A DNA stretch of 64,000 nt, taken from NCBI RefSeq assembly GCF_002242805.1, contig NZ_MCGQ01000013.1, forward strand, positions 130,540 through 194,539. The letters run 5' to 3'. The stretch is from Streptomyces diastatochromogenes (GTDB lineage: Bacteria > Actinomycetota > Actinomycetes > Streptomycetales > Streptomycetaceae). Positions within the stretch are counted from its first letter, which is position 1. Each line of letters begins with the position of its first letter. This document shows positions 34,540 through 42,477 of this stretch, piece by piece. Below the pieces are notes generated by a model. It had not been told where the DNA came from, searched no databases, and saw only the letters and a program-made list of their open reading frames with translations. Position numbers and translations under genes: made by a program.

Positions 34540-35481
34540 TCAGCCTTCCCACTCGTCCAGCAGTCGGGCGAGGTCCGGCGGCCACACCGGCTCCGCCTCC
34601 TCGGCCAGCTCCTGCCTGCTCCACCAGCGCCAGGTGAGGATGCCGTCGGCGGCGTGCGCGGCGGCGAGGGCGGGACCGGTCGGTTCGCGGTGGGGGCCGT
34701 GGGTGACGTAGATGTGCTCGTGCTGGCGGACGGGGATGTCGAAGCGGGTGAAGTCGTGTTCCCAGGTGCACAGGAGAGGCCCGGGCTTCAGGTCGGTCCA
34801 GCCCGTCTCCTCGGCCAGTTCCCGTAGGGCGCCCTCGCGTGGGCCCTCGCCGGGGTCCAGGCCGCCGCCGGGCAGGGCCCAGTGGACGCCGACCTCGACG
34901 TTGTCGTACCGGAAGAGGAGGACGGAGCCCTCCGGGTCGATGACGGCGACTCGGGCTGCCTGCCGGGGGGTTCGCAGCACCTTGCGCAGCACGGCGCAGG
35001 GGCGGCCGAGGTCGCGGTCGGGGCGGTGGTCGACGACCTCGTAGCCGAGGGCGGTCCAGAAGGCCAGGCCCTTGGGGTTGTTGTCGAGGACGGCGAGCCG
35101 TACGGCGTGCCGCCCGGCGGCACGGAAGCGCTCCTCGACCAGCGTGGCGACCCGCCGGCCGTACCCCTTGCCCTGCTCGGCCGCGTCGACCATCAGCAGC
35201 CCGATCCACGGGTCCGGGTCGGCCGGGTCGGGGTGGTGGGCCAGCGTGATCACGATCGCGACCGGTCGCCCTTCGGCCCGGGCCAGCAGCACCTCGGCGT
35301 CCGGGTGGGCCAGGTCGTCGGCCAGCGCGACCGCCACCTGCTCGGGGCGGATGTCGTCCGGGTCGGGGAACTCGCCGCTGAGGGCGTGGAACTCGTGGTG
35401 GGAGGCGTACAGCGCCGTCAGCTCGGTGAGCAGCTCGGCGGGGAGGGAGCCGTCGGTCGACGAGAGCCGTTCGAGGAGCAT
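34540..35481 (-). CDS. GNAT acetyltransferase-NUDIX hydrolase fusion
   Basis: 313 residues. An N-terminal GNAT domain (about 1-160; acetyl-CoA loop QGKGYGRRVATLV and NPKGLAFWTALGYEVV) is joined to a C-terminal NUDIX domain (about 165-313) with an intact Nudix box fitting GX5EX7REUXEEXGU (G, E, REL, EE, G at the right spacing). Such fusions may acetylate and hydrolyse related nucleotides or drugs; the substrate is unknown. It has no obvious operon partner. Confidence 0.9.
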   Translation of the reverse strand: MLLERLSSTDGSLPAELLTELTALYASHHEFHALSGEFPDPDDIRPEQVAVALADDLAHPDAEVLLARAEGRPVAIVITLAHHPDPADPDPWIGLLMVDAAEQGKGYGRRVATLVEERFRAAGRHAVRLAVLDNNPKGLAFWTALGYEVVDHRPDRDLGRPCAVLRKVLRTPRQAARVAVIDPEGSVLLFRYDNVEVGVHWALPGGGLDPGEGPREGALRELAEETGWTDLKPGPLLCTWEHDFTRFDIPVRQHEHIYVTHGPHREPTGPALAAAHAADGILTWRWWSRQELAEEAEPVWPPDLARLLDEWEG

Positions 35482-35578
35482 GACGGGACCCTATCCACTG
35501 ACCGGGTCCTTCTGGGGGCGCCGGGGTGCTGGATAGTTTTCCGCAGGAGCCACACCATGTCCGGGGAGACGGAAGACG

Positions 35579-36010
35579 ATGACCACCCAGCCACCGCCGT
35601 ACGGCAACCAGCCCCCCTACGGCCAACAGCCACCGCCACCGCTTCCGCCGGCCACCGCTCAACCGGGCTTCGGCCCCCCGCCACCCCAGTACGCCTACGC
35701 CCCGACCCCACCCCAGCCGCAGGTCAGTGGCCCGGAGTTCATGGCGGTCGACCGCCACAACTCGATCGTGGTCGACACCCAGGGCGTGGCCTTCGAGGAC
35801 CACGGCATGTCCGTCGACTTCCCCTGGCAGGAGATCCGCAGCGTCCACTACAAGGCGACTCCGTCCGGCAAGGCCCTGATGGTGGCGGTGGTGCTCCCGG
35901 ACGGCCGGTTCTACGAGTGCGTGGTCGAGGCGAAGCCGAGGGCGCGGCTGGGGGAGTGGTTCGCCCAACTGGCCGCCGTGCTGGGCTATTACCGGCCGGC
36001 GGGCTGGTAG
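35579..36010 (+). CDS. Small protein with Pro/Gln/Tyr-rich N-terminus
   Basis: 143 residues. The first 52 residues are a low-complexity PPPYGNQPPYGQQ-type tail; the rest (about 55-143) is a small beta-rich domain with a PH-like pattern (IVVDTQGVAFEDHGMSVDFPWQEI). Cytoplasmic, function unknown. The start codon follows an AGACGGAAG ribosome-binding-like stretch; divergent from the GNAT-NUDIX gene. Confidence 0.75.
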   Translation: MTTQPPPYGNQPPYGQQPPPPLPPATAQPGFGPPPPQYAYAPTPPQPQVSGPEFMAVDRHNSIVVDTQGVAFEDHGMSVDFPWQEIRSVHYKATPSGKALMVAVVLPDGRFYECVVEAKPRARLGEWFAQLAAVLGYYRPAGW

Positions 36011-36034
36011 AGCCGCTTCACGGCCCCGTATGCC

Positions 36035-36062
36035 GGGACCCCCGGCCGAAGCCAGGGGTCCC
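36035..36062. terminator. Bidirectional terminator
   Basis: GGGACCCC/GGGGTCCC arms with a 12-base loop containing an inner CGGCCGAAG element, between the convergent stops of the Pro-rich protein and the TerD gene. Confidence 0.65.
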
Positions 36063-36080
36063 CGCACAGCGCAGCGTCCG

Positions 36081-36656
36081 TCAGACGTTCACACCGAAGT
36101 CCTGGGCGATGCCCACCAGGCCCGAGGCGTAGCCCTGGCCCACCGCGCGGAACTTCCACTCCGCGCCGTTGCGGTACAGCTCGCCGAAGACCATCGCGGT
36201 CTCGGTGGCCGCGTCCTCGGAGAGGTCGTAGCGGGCGATCTCGGCGCCGCCGGCCTGGTTGATGATGCGGATGTAGGCGTTGCGGACCTGGCCGAAGTTC
36301 TGGCCGCGGTTCTCGGCGTCGTAGATGGAGACCGGGAAGACGATCTTGTCGATGTCGGCCGGGAGGGCGGCCAGGTTGACGTTGATCGCCTCGTCGTCGC
36401 CCGCGCCCTCGCCCGTGCGGTTGTCGCCCGTGTGGACGATCGAGTTGTCCGGGGTCTGCTTGTTGTTGAAGAAGACGAAGTGGCCGTCCGAGTAGACCTT
36501 GCCCTGCCCGTTGACCGCGATGGCGGAGGCGTCCAGGTCGAAGTCCGTGCCGGTGGTGGTGCGGACGTCCCAGCCGAGGCCCACGGTGACGGCGGTCAGG
36601 CCCGGAGCCTCCTTGGTGAGCGAGACGTTGCCACCCTTGGACAGGCTTACAGCCAT
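36081..36656 (-). CDS. TerD-family stress protein
   Basis: 191 residues, the standard TerD size. The N-terminal VSLSKGGNVSLTKEAPGL and the calcium-binding signature DFDLDASAIAVNGQGKVYSD with FVFFNNKQ define it. TerD proteins bind Ca2+ and belong to tellurite/oxidative-stress and phage-defence-associated ter systems; Streptomyces carries several, some affecting development. It stands alone here, with no terB/terC neighbour. Confidence 0.92.
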   Translation of the reverse strand: MAVSLSKGGNVSLTKEAPGLTAVTVGLGWDVRTTTGTDFDLDASAIAVNGQGKVYSDGHFVFFNNKQTPDNSIVHTGDNRTGEGAGDDEAINVNLAALPADIDKIVFPVSIYDAENRGQNFGQVRNAYIRIINQAGGAEIARYDLSEDAATETAMVFGELYRNGAEWKFRAVGQGYASGLVGIAQDFGVNV

Positions 36657-36816
36657 GATTGGGAGTCCCTTCCCTTTTAGGTTTCTGTGCCGACGAAGCT
36701 ACCGTCACCGGGGAGAACGTCGAGGGGGGTCCCGATGGTTCCGGATCCCTTTACCTTTTTTACCCATAAGGAAAACCGGGTGACGTGAGGCGGGCCGGAC
36801 CGGGAACATGGGATGC

Positions 36817-37245
36817 ATGTCCGGGCCTTACTTCATCCGTGGCTCGGTCTCGCTACCCGAGGCCGAGCTGACGTGGCGTTTCTCCAGATCCTCCGGGCCC
36901 GGTGGCCAGCATGTGAACACCAGCGACTCGCAGGTGGAGCTGCGCTTCGACCTCGCGGCCACCGAGGCGCTTCCCGAGGTGTGGAAGGAACGGGCGCTGC
37001 AGCGGCTGGCAGGGCGCCTGGTCGACGGGGTCGTGGTCGTACGGTCCTCCGAGCACCGCTCCCAGTGGCGCAACCGCGAGACCGCCGCCGTACGCCTCGC
37101 CGCCCTCCTCGCCGAGGCCACCGCACCCCCGCCCAAGCCCCGCAGACCGACCCGCATCCCCCGCGGCATCAACGAGCGCCGACTGCGCGAGAAGAAGCAG
37201 CGCTCGGACACGAAGCGGGGCCGCTCGGGCCGGGACTGGGGCTAG
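36817..37245 (+). CDS. arfB: Alternative ribosome-rescue factor ArfB (peptidyl-tRNA hydrolase)
   Basis: 142 residues from ATG 36817. A release-factor-like GGQ domain (FSRSSGPGGQHVNTSDSQVELRF, near 20-42) with the methylated-Gln GGQ motif and a basic C-terminal tail (KPRRPTRIPRGINERRLREKKQ) that enters the empty mRNA channel. It hydrolyses peptidyl-tRNA on stalled ribosomes as a tmRNA back-up. Confidence 0.93.
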   Translation: MSGPYFIRGSVSLPEAELTWRFSRSSGPGGQHVNTSDSQVELRFDLAATEALPEVWKERALQRLAGRLVDGVVVVRSSEHRSQWRNRETAAVRLAALLAEATAPPPKPRRPTRIPRGINERRLREKKQRSDTKRGRSGRDWG

Positions 37246-37286
37246 CCGGGACCGGCTGTCATGAGCCGACCCGCAGAAGACACCCC

Positions 37287-37796
37287 CTAGGGCAGGTCGA
37301 GCACGCCGACCGTCTGGTCTCCGCTCGTCTCGCCGTTCTTGCGGAAGCCGAGGCGGAGGTAGAACTCCTCGGGGCCGTCCGGGCCGGGATGCCAGGTGAC
37401 GTACATCTCCTGGGCACCCCGGCGGCGGAGTTCCGCGGCGACGGAGTCGACGGCGAAGCGGCCGTACCCCTTGCCCTGCTCCTCGGCGGCGATGTTCAGC
37501 CGCCACAGGCCGGAGCGGATCGCGCTGCCGTCTTCGTGCCAGTCGATGTCGAGGAAGGCCATCAGGAAGCCGACCGGGCGGTCGCCGTCCACGATCAGCC
37601 GGGGCCAGGCGAGACCGGCGCGGTGGACGTACGCCTCGGCGAGGGAGTGGGCCACCGGCTCGACCGCGTGTTCCTGGTCGGGGCGGATGCGAATGGCGAG
37701 AGCGGCTTCGAGATTCCGGGGCGTTATCTCTTCCAGACGAACAGTCGGACGAACAGTCGGATGCGCAGTCGGATGAGCAGTCGGATCGGCAGTCAT
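37287..37796 (-). CDS. GNAT-family N-acetyltransferase
   Basis: 169 residues. GNAT fold with acetyl-CoA loop EEQGKGYGRFAVDSVAAELR (near 105-124). The first 20 residues are a TADPTAHPT-type repeat encoded by tandem DNA repeats at 37741-37794, so the start may be further downstream (conserved part begins around VRLEEITPRN). Substrate unknown. Confidence 0.85.
   Translation of the reverse strand: MTADPTAHPTAHPTVRPTVRLEEITPRNLEAALAIRIRPDQEHAVEPVAHSLAEAYVHRAGLAWPRLIVDGDRPVGFLMAFLDIDWHEDGSAIRSGLWRLNIAAEEQGKGYGRFAVDSVAAELRRRGAQEMYVTWHPGPDGPEEFYLRLGFRKNGETSGDQTVGVLDLP
37741..37794. repeat. Tandem CAGTCGGA-containing repeats
   Basis: Four to five imperfect copies of a 12-base unit (core CAGTCGGATG) at the 5' end of the GNAT gene encode a repeated (T/H)PT peptide. 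A likely length-variable site. Confidence 0.65.
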
Positions 37797-37852
37797 CCGC
37801 GCACATTAAGCAGATCGAAGACGGCACGGCTATGGAATTCCGGGGCGCCCGT

Positions 37853-38425
37853 TCACCCCAACTGCCGGTACCGGCCGCGGAAATACATCAGTGGCCCGCC
37901 CTCCGCGCTCGGCACCCGCGCGGTCAGCACCCGGCCGATGACGAGCGTGTGGTCCCCGGCCGTCACCCGCTGCTCGGTGCGGCACTCCAGGGTGGCCAGC
38001 GCGCCGCCCACCAGCGGGGCGCCGGAGGCCTCCCCGCGGACGTAGGGCAGGTCCTCGAAGAGCAGGCGGTCGCTGATACGGCCCTTCATGGCGAAGCGGC
38101 CGGCGACGTGGCGCTGGCTCTCGGTGAGCACCGAGACCGCCCACAGCGGCTGCTCGTCGAGCAGGTCGTCCATGCGGGCGCCCGTGCGCAGGCTGACCAG
38201 CACCAGCGGCGGGTCCAGCGAGACGGACATGAAGGCCGTGGCAGTCATGCCGACGTCCTCGCCGCCCGGCGCGGTCGGGTCGTCCGGGTCCAGCGGCGGC
38301 TCCTGCGCGGTCACCAGGACCACGCCCGCGGCCAGCCGGGACATCGCGGCCCGGAACTCGTCGTTGCTCACCCCCTCAGCATGCCCGGAAGCGGCTGTGG
38401 CGGTGGGTGAGGGAGTGTTCAGCAC
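37853..38425 (-). CDS. Flavin reductase-like FMN-binding split-barrel protein
   Basis: 190 residues, start GTG 38425. Split-barrel flavin-reductase family: the DVGMTATAFMSVSLDPPLVLVSL segment (about 57-80) is the FMN-binding core of HpaC/ActVB-like proteins that supply reduced flavin to monooxygenases. Partner monooxygenase not adjacent. Divergent from cdgB. Confidence 0.9.
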   Translation of the reverse strand: MLNTPSPTATAASGHAEGVSNDEFRAAMSRLAAGVVLVTAQEPPLDPDDPTAPGGEDVGMTATAFMSVSLDPPLVLVSLRTGARMDDLLDEQPLWAVSVLTESQRHVAGRFAMKGRISDRLLFEDLPYVRGEASGAPLVGGALATLECRTEQRVTAGDHTLVIGRVLTARVPSAEGGPLMYFRGRYRQLG

Positions 38426-38575
38426 GCCGGTGACGCTAATCTCCGCACCGTGCGCGGCGCATCGGGCCTGCGCCCTAGCCGGGTCCTAGGACCAGGGAAG
38501 GACACATCACAAAGCCTGCGTCCAGGAAACACACAAGGAGAACGCAGAAACTCCACTCAATTGTTCACGTTCTTC

Positions 38576-38591
38576 TGTGACTTGAGTCACA
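38576..38591. promoter_or_regulatory. CRP-type palindrome upstream of cdgB
   Basis: TGTGACTTGAGTCACA is a perfect 16-bp palindrome fitting the CRP consensus TGTGA-N6-TCACA and the Streptomyces Crp pattern GTG-N6-GNCAC. It lies about 145 bases before the ATG at 38720, in the shared gap with the divergent flavin reductase. Confidence 0.6.
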
Positions 38592-38719
38592 AGGCCCGTT
38601 AATTGTTGACCCTGTGTACCGAGTGAGCAGCGCGCTGTGATTCAGTGGCGGAAGCTGGTAAGGGCGATACGCCGATGAGAACCCTTGATTCGCTGCGAGG
38701 TCTCGGGGGGAGGGCGAGC

Positions 38720-40375
38720 ATGGAGACCGAGTCGGAGCCGTATGTCCGTCTTGCGTCCCTGCGACAGCTGCACCAGGTTATGGCCGACATGAACACGGCA
38801 CGCAGCCTGGCGGACACACTGCAGACCGTCTCCGACGGCGTCGTGGGCGCCCTCGGGTACGAGATGGCCTGCGTCAACCTCGTGCGCCCCGACGGCGACC
38901 TCGTCGTCGCCGCCTTCTCCGGCAACTCCGCCGCCGAGGCCCTGATCACCGGCCGGGTCGGCTCTCGCGACTCCTGGCTGCGCCGGCTGAGCATGGGTGA
39001 GCAGTGGGGCGACCTGGTGTTCATACCGCACACCGAGGGCTGGGTGCTGGACGACGACGACGTCCCGCAGTGGTACACCGACGGGCCCGCGCCCCGCTTC
39101 GAGGACGAGTGGCACCCCTCCGACCGGCTCTTCGCGCCCATGTACACACCCGGCGTGCAGGGCGGCTCCTCCGGTGAGCTGCTCGGTGTCATATCCGTCG
39201 ACCGGCCGCGCAACGGCCGCCACCCCGGCGCCTGGGGCCGCGAGGCCCTGCAGATGTACGCCTTCCAGGCCGCCATCGCGATCAGCAACGCGCGTCTACG
39301 TGCGAACATGCAGCGCGCCCTGGTCCGCCTGGAGCGCGACCAGCAGGCGCTGCGCGCCAGCGAGGAATCCTTCCGGCAGGCGTTCGAGTACGCCCCCTCC
39401 GGCATGGCGATCGCCGAGATGGGCGGCGACCAGCACGGCCGGATCCTGCGCACCAACGACGCGCTGTGCCGTCTGCTGGGCCGCCCCGCCTCCGCGATGC
39501 GCCGCTACTCCTTCTCCGACCTCGTCCACCCCGAGGACATCGGCACCCTGCTCCGGACCTCCGCCGAGGGAGGCCGCGCGGAACTCCGCCTCGGCCGCCG
39601 CGACGGCACGTACGTGTGGGTGTCCCTGCGCAACTCGGTCGTCGCGGACGCCGCCGACGGCCCCCGCTTCCTGCTCACCCACGTCGAGGACATCGAGGAG
39701 CGCAAGCGCCGCGAGCTGCAGCTCGCCCACCGCGCCTCCCACGACTCCCTCACCGGCCTGCCGAACTCCGCCGAGCTGCGCTCCCGCCTGTCGGGCCGCC
39801 TCTGCCAGCGGCAGGCCCACGCCGGCGCGCTGGAGTCCCTGGACGCGGCCTACGGCCACCCCGCCTACGACAGCCCCGTCGGCCACGGCTTCGACTTCGC
39901 ACCGGGTGCGGAGGCGTACGAGGGGTACGACCACCACGTCCACATCGCGGCCCCCGAGGAGGGCCACGACGACGGCACCAAGGGCCTCGCGGTGCTCTTC
40001 TGCGACCTGGACGGCTTCAAGTCGATCAACGACCGGTTCGGCCACAACGCGGGCGACGCGGTCCTGATCGAGGTCGCCCGACGGCTGTCCCGGGGCGTGC
40101 GCGACGGGGACACGGTGGCCCGGCTCGGCGGCGACGAGTTCGTGATCCTCGCCGACGGCCTCGGCAAGGCCGACGCCCAGGACCTCGCCGTACGTCTGCG
40201 CAACGAGATCATCCAGCCGATCCGCGCCGAGGGCCGGGCCGTCCGGGTGGGCGCCAGCTTCGGCATCGGCTGGGCACACTGCGGCATGACTGCGGACGAA
40301 GTGTTGAAGTCAGCCGACGAGCGGATGTACGTAGAGAAACGATCTCGTCCCAAACAGCACCGACGCGCCGGATGA
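38720..40375 (+). CDS. cdgB: GAF-PAS-GGDEF diguanylate cyclase CdgB
   Basis: 551 residues from ATG 38720, which has the strong GGGGGGAGGG ribosome-binding site; ATG 38675 and GTG 38645 are longer in-frame options. GAF domain (about 20-195), PAS (about 215-325) and GGDEF (about 335-545). The active site GGDEF (470-474) and the inhibitory I-site R461xxD464 are intact, so it should make c-di-GMP with feedback inhibition. An extra, roughly 55-residue acidic/His-rich insert (about 365-420) interrupts the GGDEF fold. CdgB (SCO4281) controls morphological development through BldD. Confidence 0.93.
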   Translation: METESEPYVRLASLRQLHQVMADMNTARSLADTLQTVSDGVVGALGYEMACVNLVRPDGDLVVAAFSGNSAAEALITGRVGSRDSWLRRLSMGEQWGDLVFIPHTEGWVLDDDDVPQWYTDGPAPRFEDEWHPSDRLFAPMYTPGVQGGSSGELLGVISVDRPRNGRHPGAWGREALQMYAFQAAIAISNARLRANMQRALVRLERDQQALRASEESFRQAFEYAPSGMAIAEMGGDQHGRILRTNDALCRLLGRPASAMRRYSFSDLVHPEDIGTLLRTSAEGGRAELRLGRRDGTYVWVSLRNSVVADAADGPRFLLTHVEDIEERKRRELQLAHRASHDSLTGLPNSAELRSRLSGRLCQRQAHAGALESLDAAYGHPAYDSPVGHGFDFAPGAEAYEGYDHHVHIAAPEEGHDDGTKGLAVLFCDLDGFKSINDRFGHNAGDAVLIEVARRLSRGVRDGDTVARLGGDEFVILADGLGKADAQDLAVRLRNEIIQPIRAEGRAVRVGASFGIGWAHCGMTADEVLKSADERMYVEKRSRPKQHRRAG

Positions 40376-40492
40376 TCCGCAGGTCAGTGAGTTGATGCGG
40401 TCTGGGTCACCCGTTTGGGCCAGCTGGAGCGGGTAGGCTCGCCATTCCAGACCTGTACCGGATCCACCCGCACCTGCTGAGGAGACCAAGGG

Positions 40493-41434
40493 ATGACGCC
40501 CGGCGAAAACAGCCCGAGCACGCCCGAGGACGACGACCCGTTCGGCTATCTGTACGCCGACGGCCAGGCCAGAGGAGCCCAGCCGCCGTCCGGTGGTTAC
40601 GGCTACCCGAACTCGGTCAGCAGAGTGCGTGCGGTCGGCGAGCGTACCTACGGCGGGCAGCAGGCGCCGCAGTACGGCCAGCAGCCCGGCGTCCCGCCGC
40701 AGCAGCAGCAGGGTGCCTACGGCCAGCCGAACGCCCACTACCAGGCCCCCGAGACCCTCGCCGGCGGCGCCCCGACCAGCCGCCAGCCCCTGCAGCCGAC
40801 CCCCGGCCGCCGCGGCCCGAACACCAAGGGTCTGCTGATCGGCGCCATCGCGGTGGTCGCCGCGGTCGTCATCGGCATCGGCGTCGCGATGCTCAACGGC
40901 GGCTCGGACGACAACAAGTCCAGCAGCCAGGTGGGCACCTCCCCGACCCAGTCCCAGAGCAGCAAGCCGAGCCCGTCCAGCAGCAACTCGGCAGCGTCGG
41001 GCGACCTGCCGAAGGCGGACGCGAGCGCTCTCCAGCTGGCCGGCGGGGCGACGAAGGCGTCGGACGTCAAGGGTGCGCAGGCGGCGGGTGGTACGTATGT
41101 GGGCGGGCTGAACACGGTCGGTTCCTCGGTGACCTGGACGTTCGACAACGTCCCCGAGGACGGCACGTACACGATCTTCGCGCGGTTCAGCAACGCCGGT
41201 GAGGATCAGTCGATGACCCTCACCGTCAATGGCAAGCCGTTCGGCGGCAAGTTCAACCTCGGCAACTTCACCCACAAGAACGACCCGGCGGAGGCCTGGA
41301 CGGAGACTTACGCCTGGCCGACGCTGAACAAGGGCTCGAACACCATCTCGCTCTCCTGCCAGCCCGGCGACAAGTGCGATGTCCTGCTGGACCAGCTCTG
41401 GCTGAAGAAGGGCCAGGTCAAGCGGGACAGCTAG
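40493..41434 (+). CDS. Membrane-anchored CBM6/35-type carbohydrate-binding protein
   Basis: 313 residues. A cytosolic Pro/Gln/Gly-rich segment (1-108), one membrane helix (about 112-134), a Ser/Thr linker (about 140-175) and an extracellular C-terminal CBM35/CBM6-like beta-sandwich (about 180-313; VTWTFDNVPEDGTYTIFARFSNAGED). No catalytic domain. It may sense or tether glycans at the wall. The last base of its stop is shared with the convergent sugar-kinase gene (CTAG). Confidence 0.83.
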   Translation: MTPGENSPSTPEDDDPFGYLYADGQARGAQPPSGGYGYPNSVSRVRAVGERTYGGQQAPQYGQQPGVPPQQQQGAYGQPNAHYQAPETLAGGAPTSRQPLQPTPGRRGPNTKGLLIGAIAVVAAVVIGIGVAMLNGGSDDNKSSSQVGTSPTQSQSSKPSPSSSNSAASGDLPKADASALQLAGGATKASDVKGAQAAGGTYVGGLNTVGSSVTWTFDNVPEDGTYTIFARFSNAGEDQSMTLTVNGKPFGGKFNLGNFTHKNDPAEAWTETYAWPTLNKGSNTISLSCQPGDKCDVLLDQLWLKKGQVKRDS

Positions 41435-42360
41435 GCCGCGCTGACCACCCCGTTCACGGCCACCCGCCCCACCAGCTCCTCATACGCCGCCACGTCGAAC
41501 TCGCCCGCCGCCGGGGCCCGTACGGTCGCCGCTGACAGCGCGACCGCGCGGGCCAGGCGGTCCGGCCACGGCAGGCGCTCCACCAACCCCGACAGCAGGC
41601 CCGCGACCGCCGAGTCGCCCGCGCCGGTCGGGTTGCCGTGGATGCGAGCGGGTGGGGTGGCGTGCCAGCGGCCCTCGGGGGTTGCTGCGAGCAGGCCCTC
41701 CGGCCCGAGGGAGGCGACCACCGCGTGGGCGCCACGGCGGCGGGCGTCCTGGGTGGCGCGCAACGGCTCGTGGGAGCCGGTGAGTTCGGCCAGTTCATCC
41801 GAGTTGGGCTTGATGATGTCGGGGCGGGCTGCCACCCCCCGGCGCAGGGGCTCGCCGCTGGTGTCCAGGAGCACGGGGACGCCGAACGCGCGGGCCGTGC
41901 GTATCAGGCCCGCGTACGCGCCCACCGGAACCCCCGGCGGCAGGCTGCCGGAGAGGGCCACCGCCGAGGCGGGGGCCAGCAGTTCCTCGTAGCGGTCCAG
42001 GAAGAGGCCCCACTCGGTGGGGGAGATCTGTGGGCCCGGCTCGTTCAACTGGGTCGTGTCACCGGAGAGATCGTCCACGACCGCGATCGTGCGGCGGGTG
42101 GCACCCGCGATCGGGACGAGCGCGTCCGTCACCCCGGGCGTGGCCGACAGATGCCCGCGCAGCACCTGGCCGGTGGCGCCGCCCGCGAACCCGGTGGCCG
42201 TCACCTCATGCCCGAGGGCGGCCAGCACCCGGGCCACGTTCACACCCTTGCCGCCCGGCCGTTCGATGACGTCCGAGACGCGGTGCGAGGCGTGCGGCCG
42301 CAGGGACCGTACGCGATAGGTGATGTCGAGAGCGGTGTTCAGTGTGACCGTGAGGATCAC
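41431..42360 (-). CDS. PfkB-family hexose kinase (1-phosphofructokinase-like)
   Basis: 309 residues. Ribokinase/PfkB fold with N-terminal PGGKGVNVARVLA (signature 1) and C-terminal NPTGAGDSAVAGLL (signature 2, catalytic Asp in GAGD). Phosphorylates a phosphorylated hexose such as fructose 1-phosphate or tagatose 6-phosphate. Same strand as nagA and downstream of its terminator; context favours an amino-sugar or hexose role but substrate is unproved. Confidence 0.88.
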   Translation of the reverse strand: MILTVTLNTALDITYRVRSLRPHASHRVSDVIERPGGKGVNVARVLAALGHEVTATGFAGGATGQVLRGHLSATPGVTDALVPIAGATRRTIAVVDDLSGDTTQLNEPGPQISPTEWGLFLDRYEELLAPASAVALSGSLPPGVPVGAYAGLIRTARAFGVPVLLDTSGEPLRRGVAARPDIIKPNSDELAELTGSHEPLRATQDARRRGAHAVVASLGPEGLLAATPEGRWHATPPARIHGNPTGAGDSAVAGLLSGLVERLPWPDRLARAVALSAATVRAPAAGEFDVAAYEELVGRVAVNGVVSAA

Positions 42361-42421
42361 CCGGGCCGACCTCCCTCGAAGTACGTGCGCCTCGGTTCCG
42401 GGGCCCCGATCATGCCAAAGA

Positions 42422-42458
42422 GACGGCGGCCGGCCCAGTACGAGGATCGGCCGCCGTC
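42422..42458 (-). terminator. Terminator of the nagK-nagA operon
   Basis: Perfect 11-bp stem GACGGCGGCCG/CGGCCGCCGTC with a 15-base loop, just 20 bases after the nagA stop on the minus strand. Confidence 0.75.
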
Positions 42459-42477
42459 CGGCGAAGAGGGGGACGGA

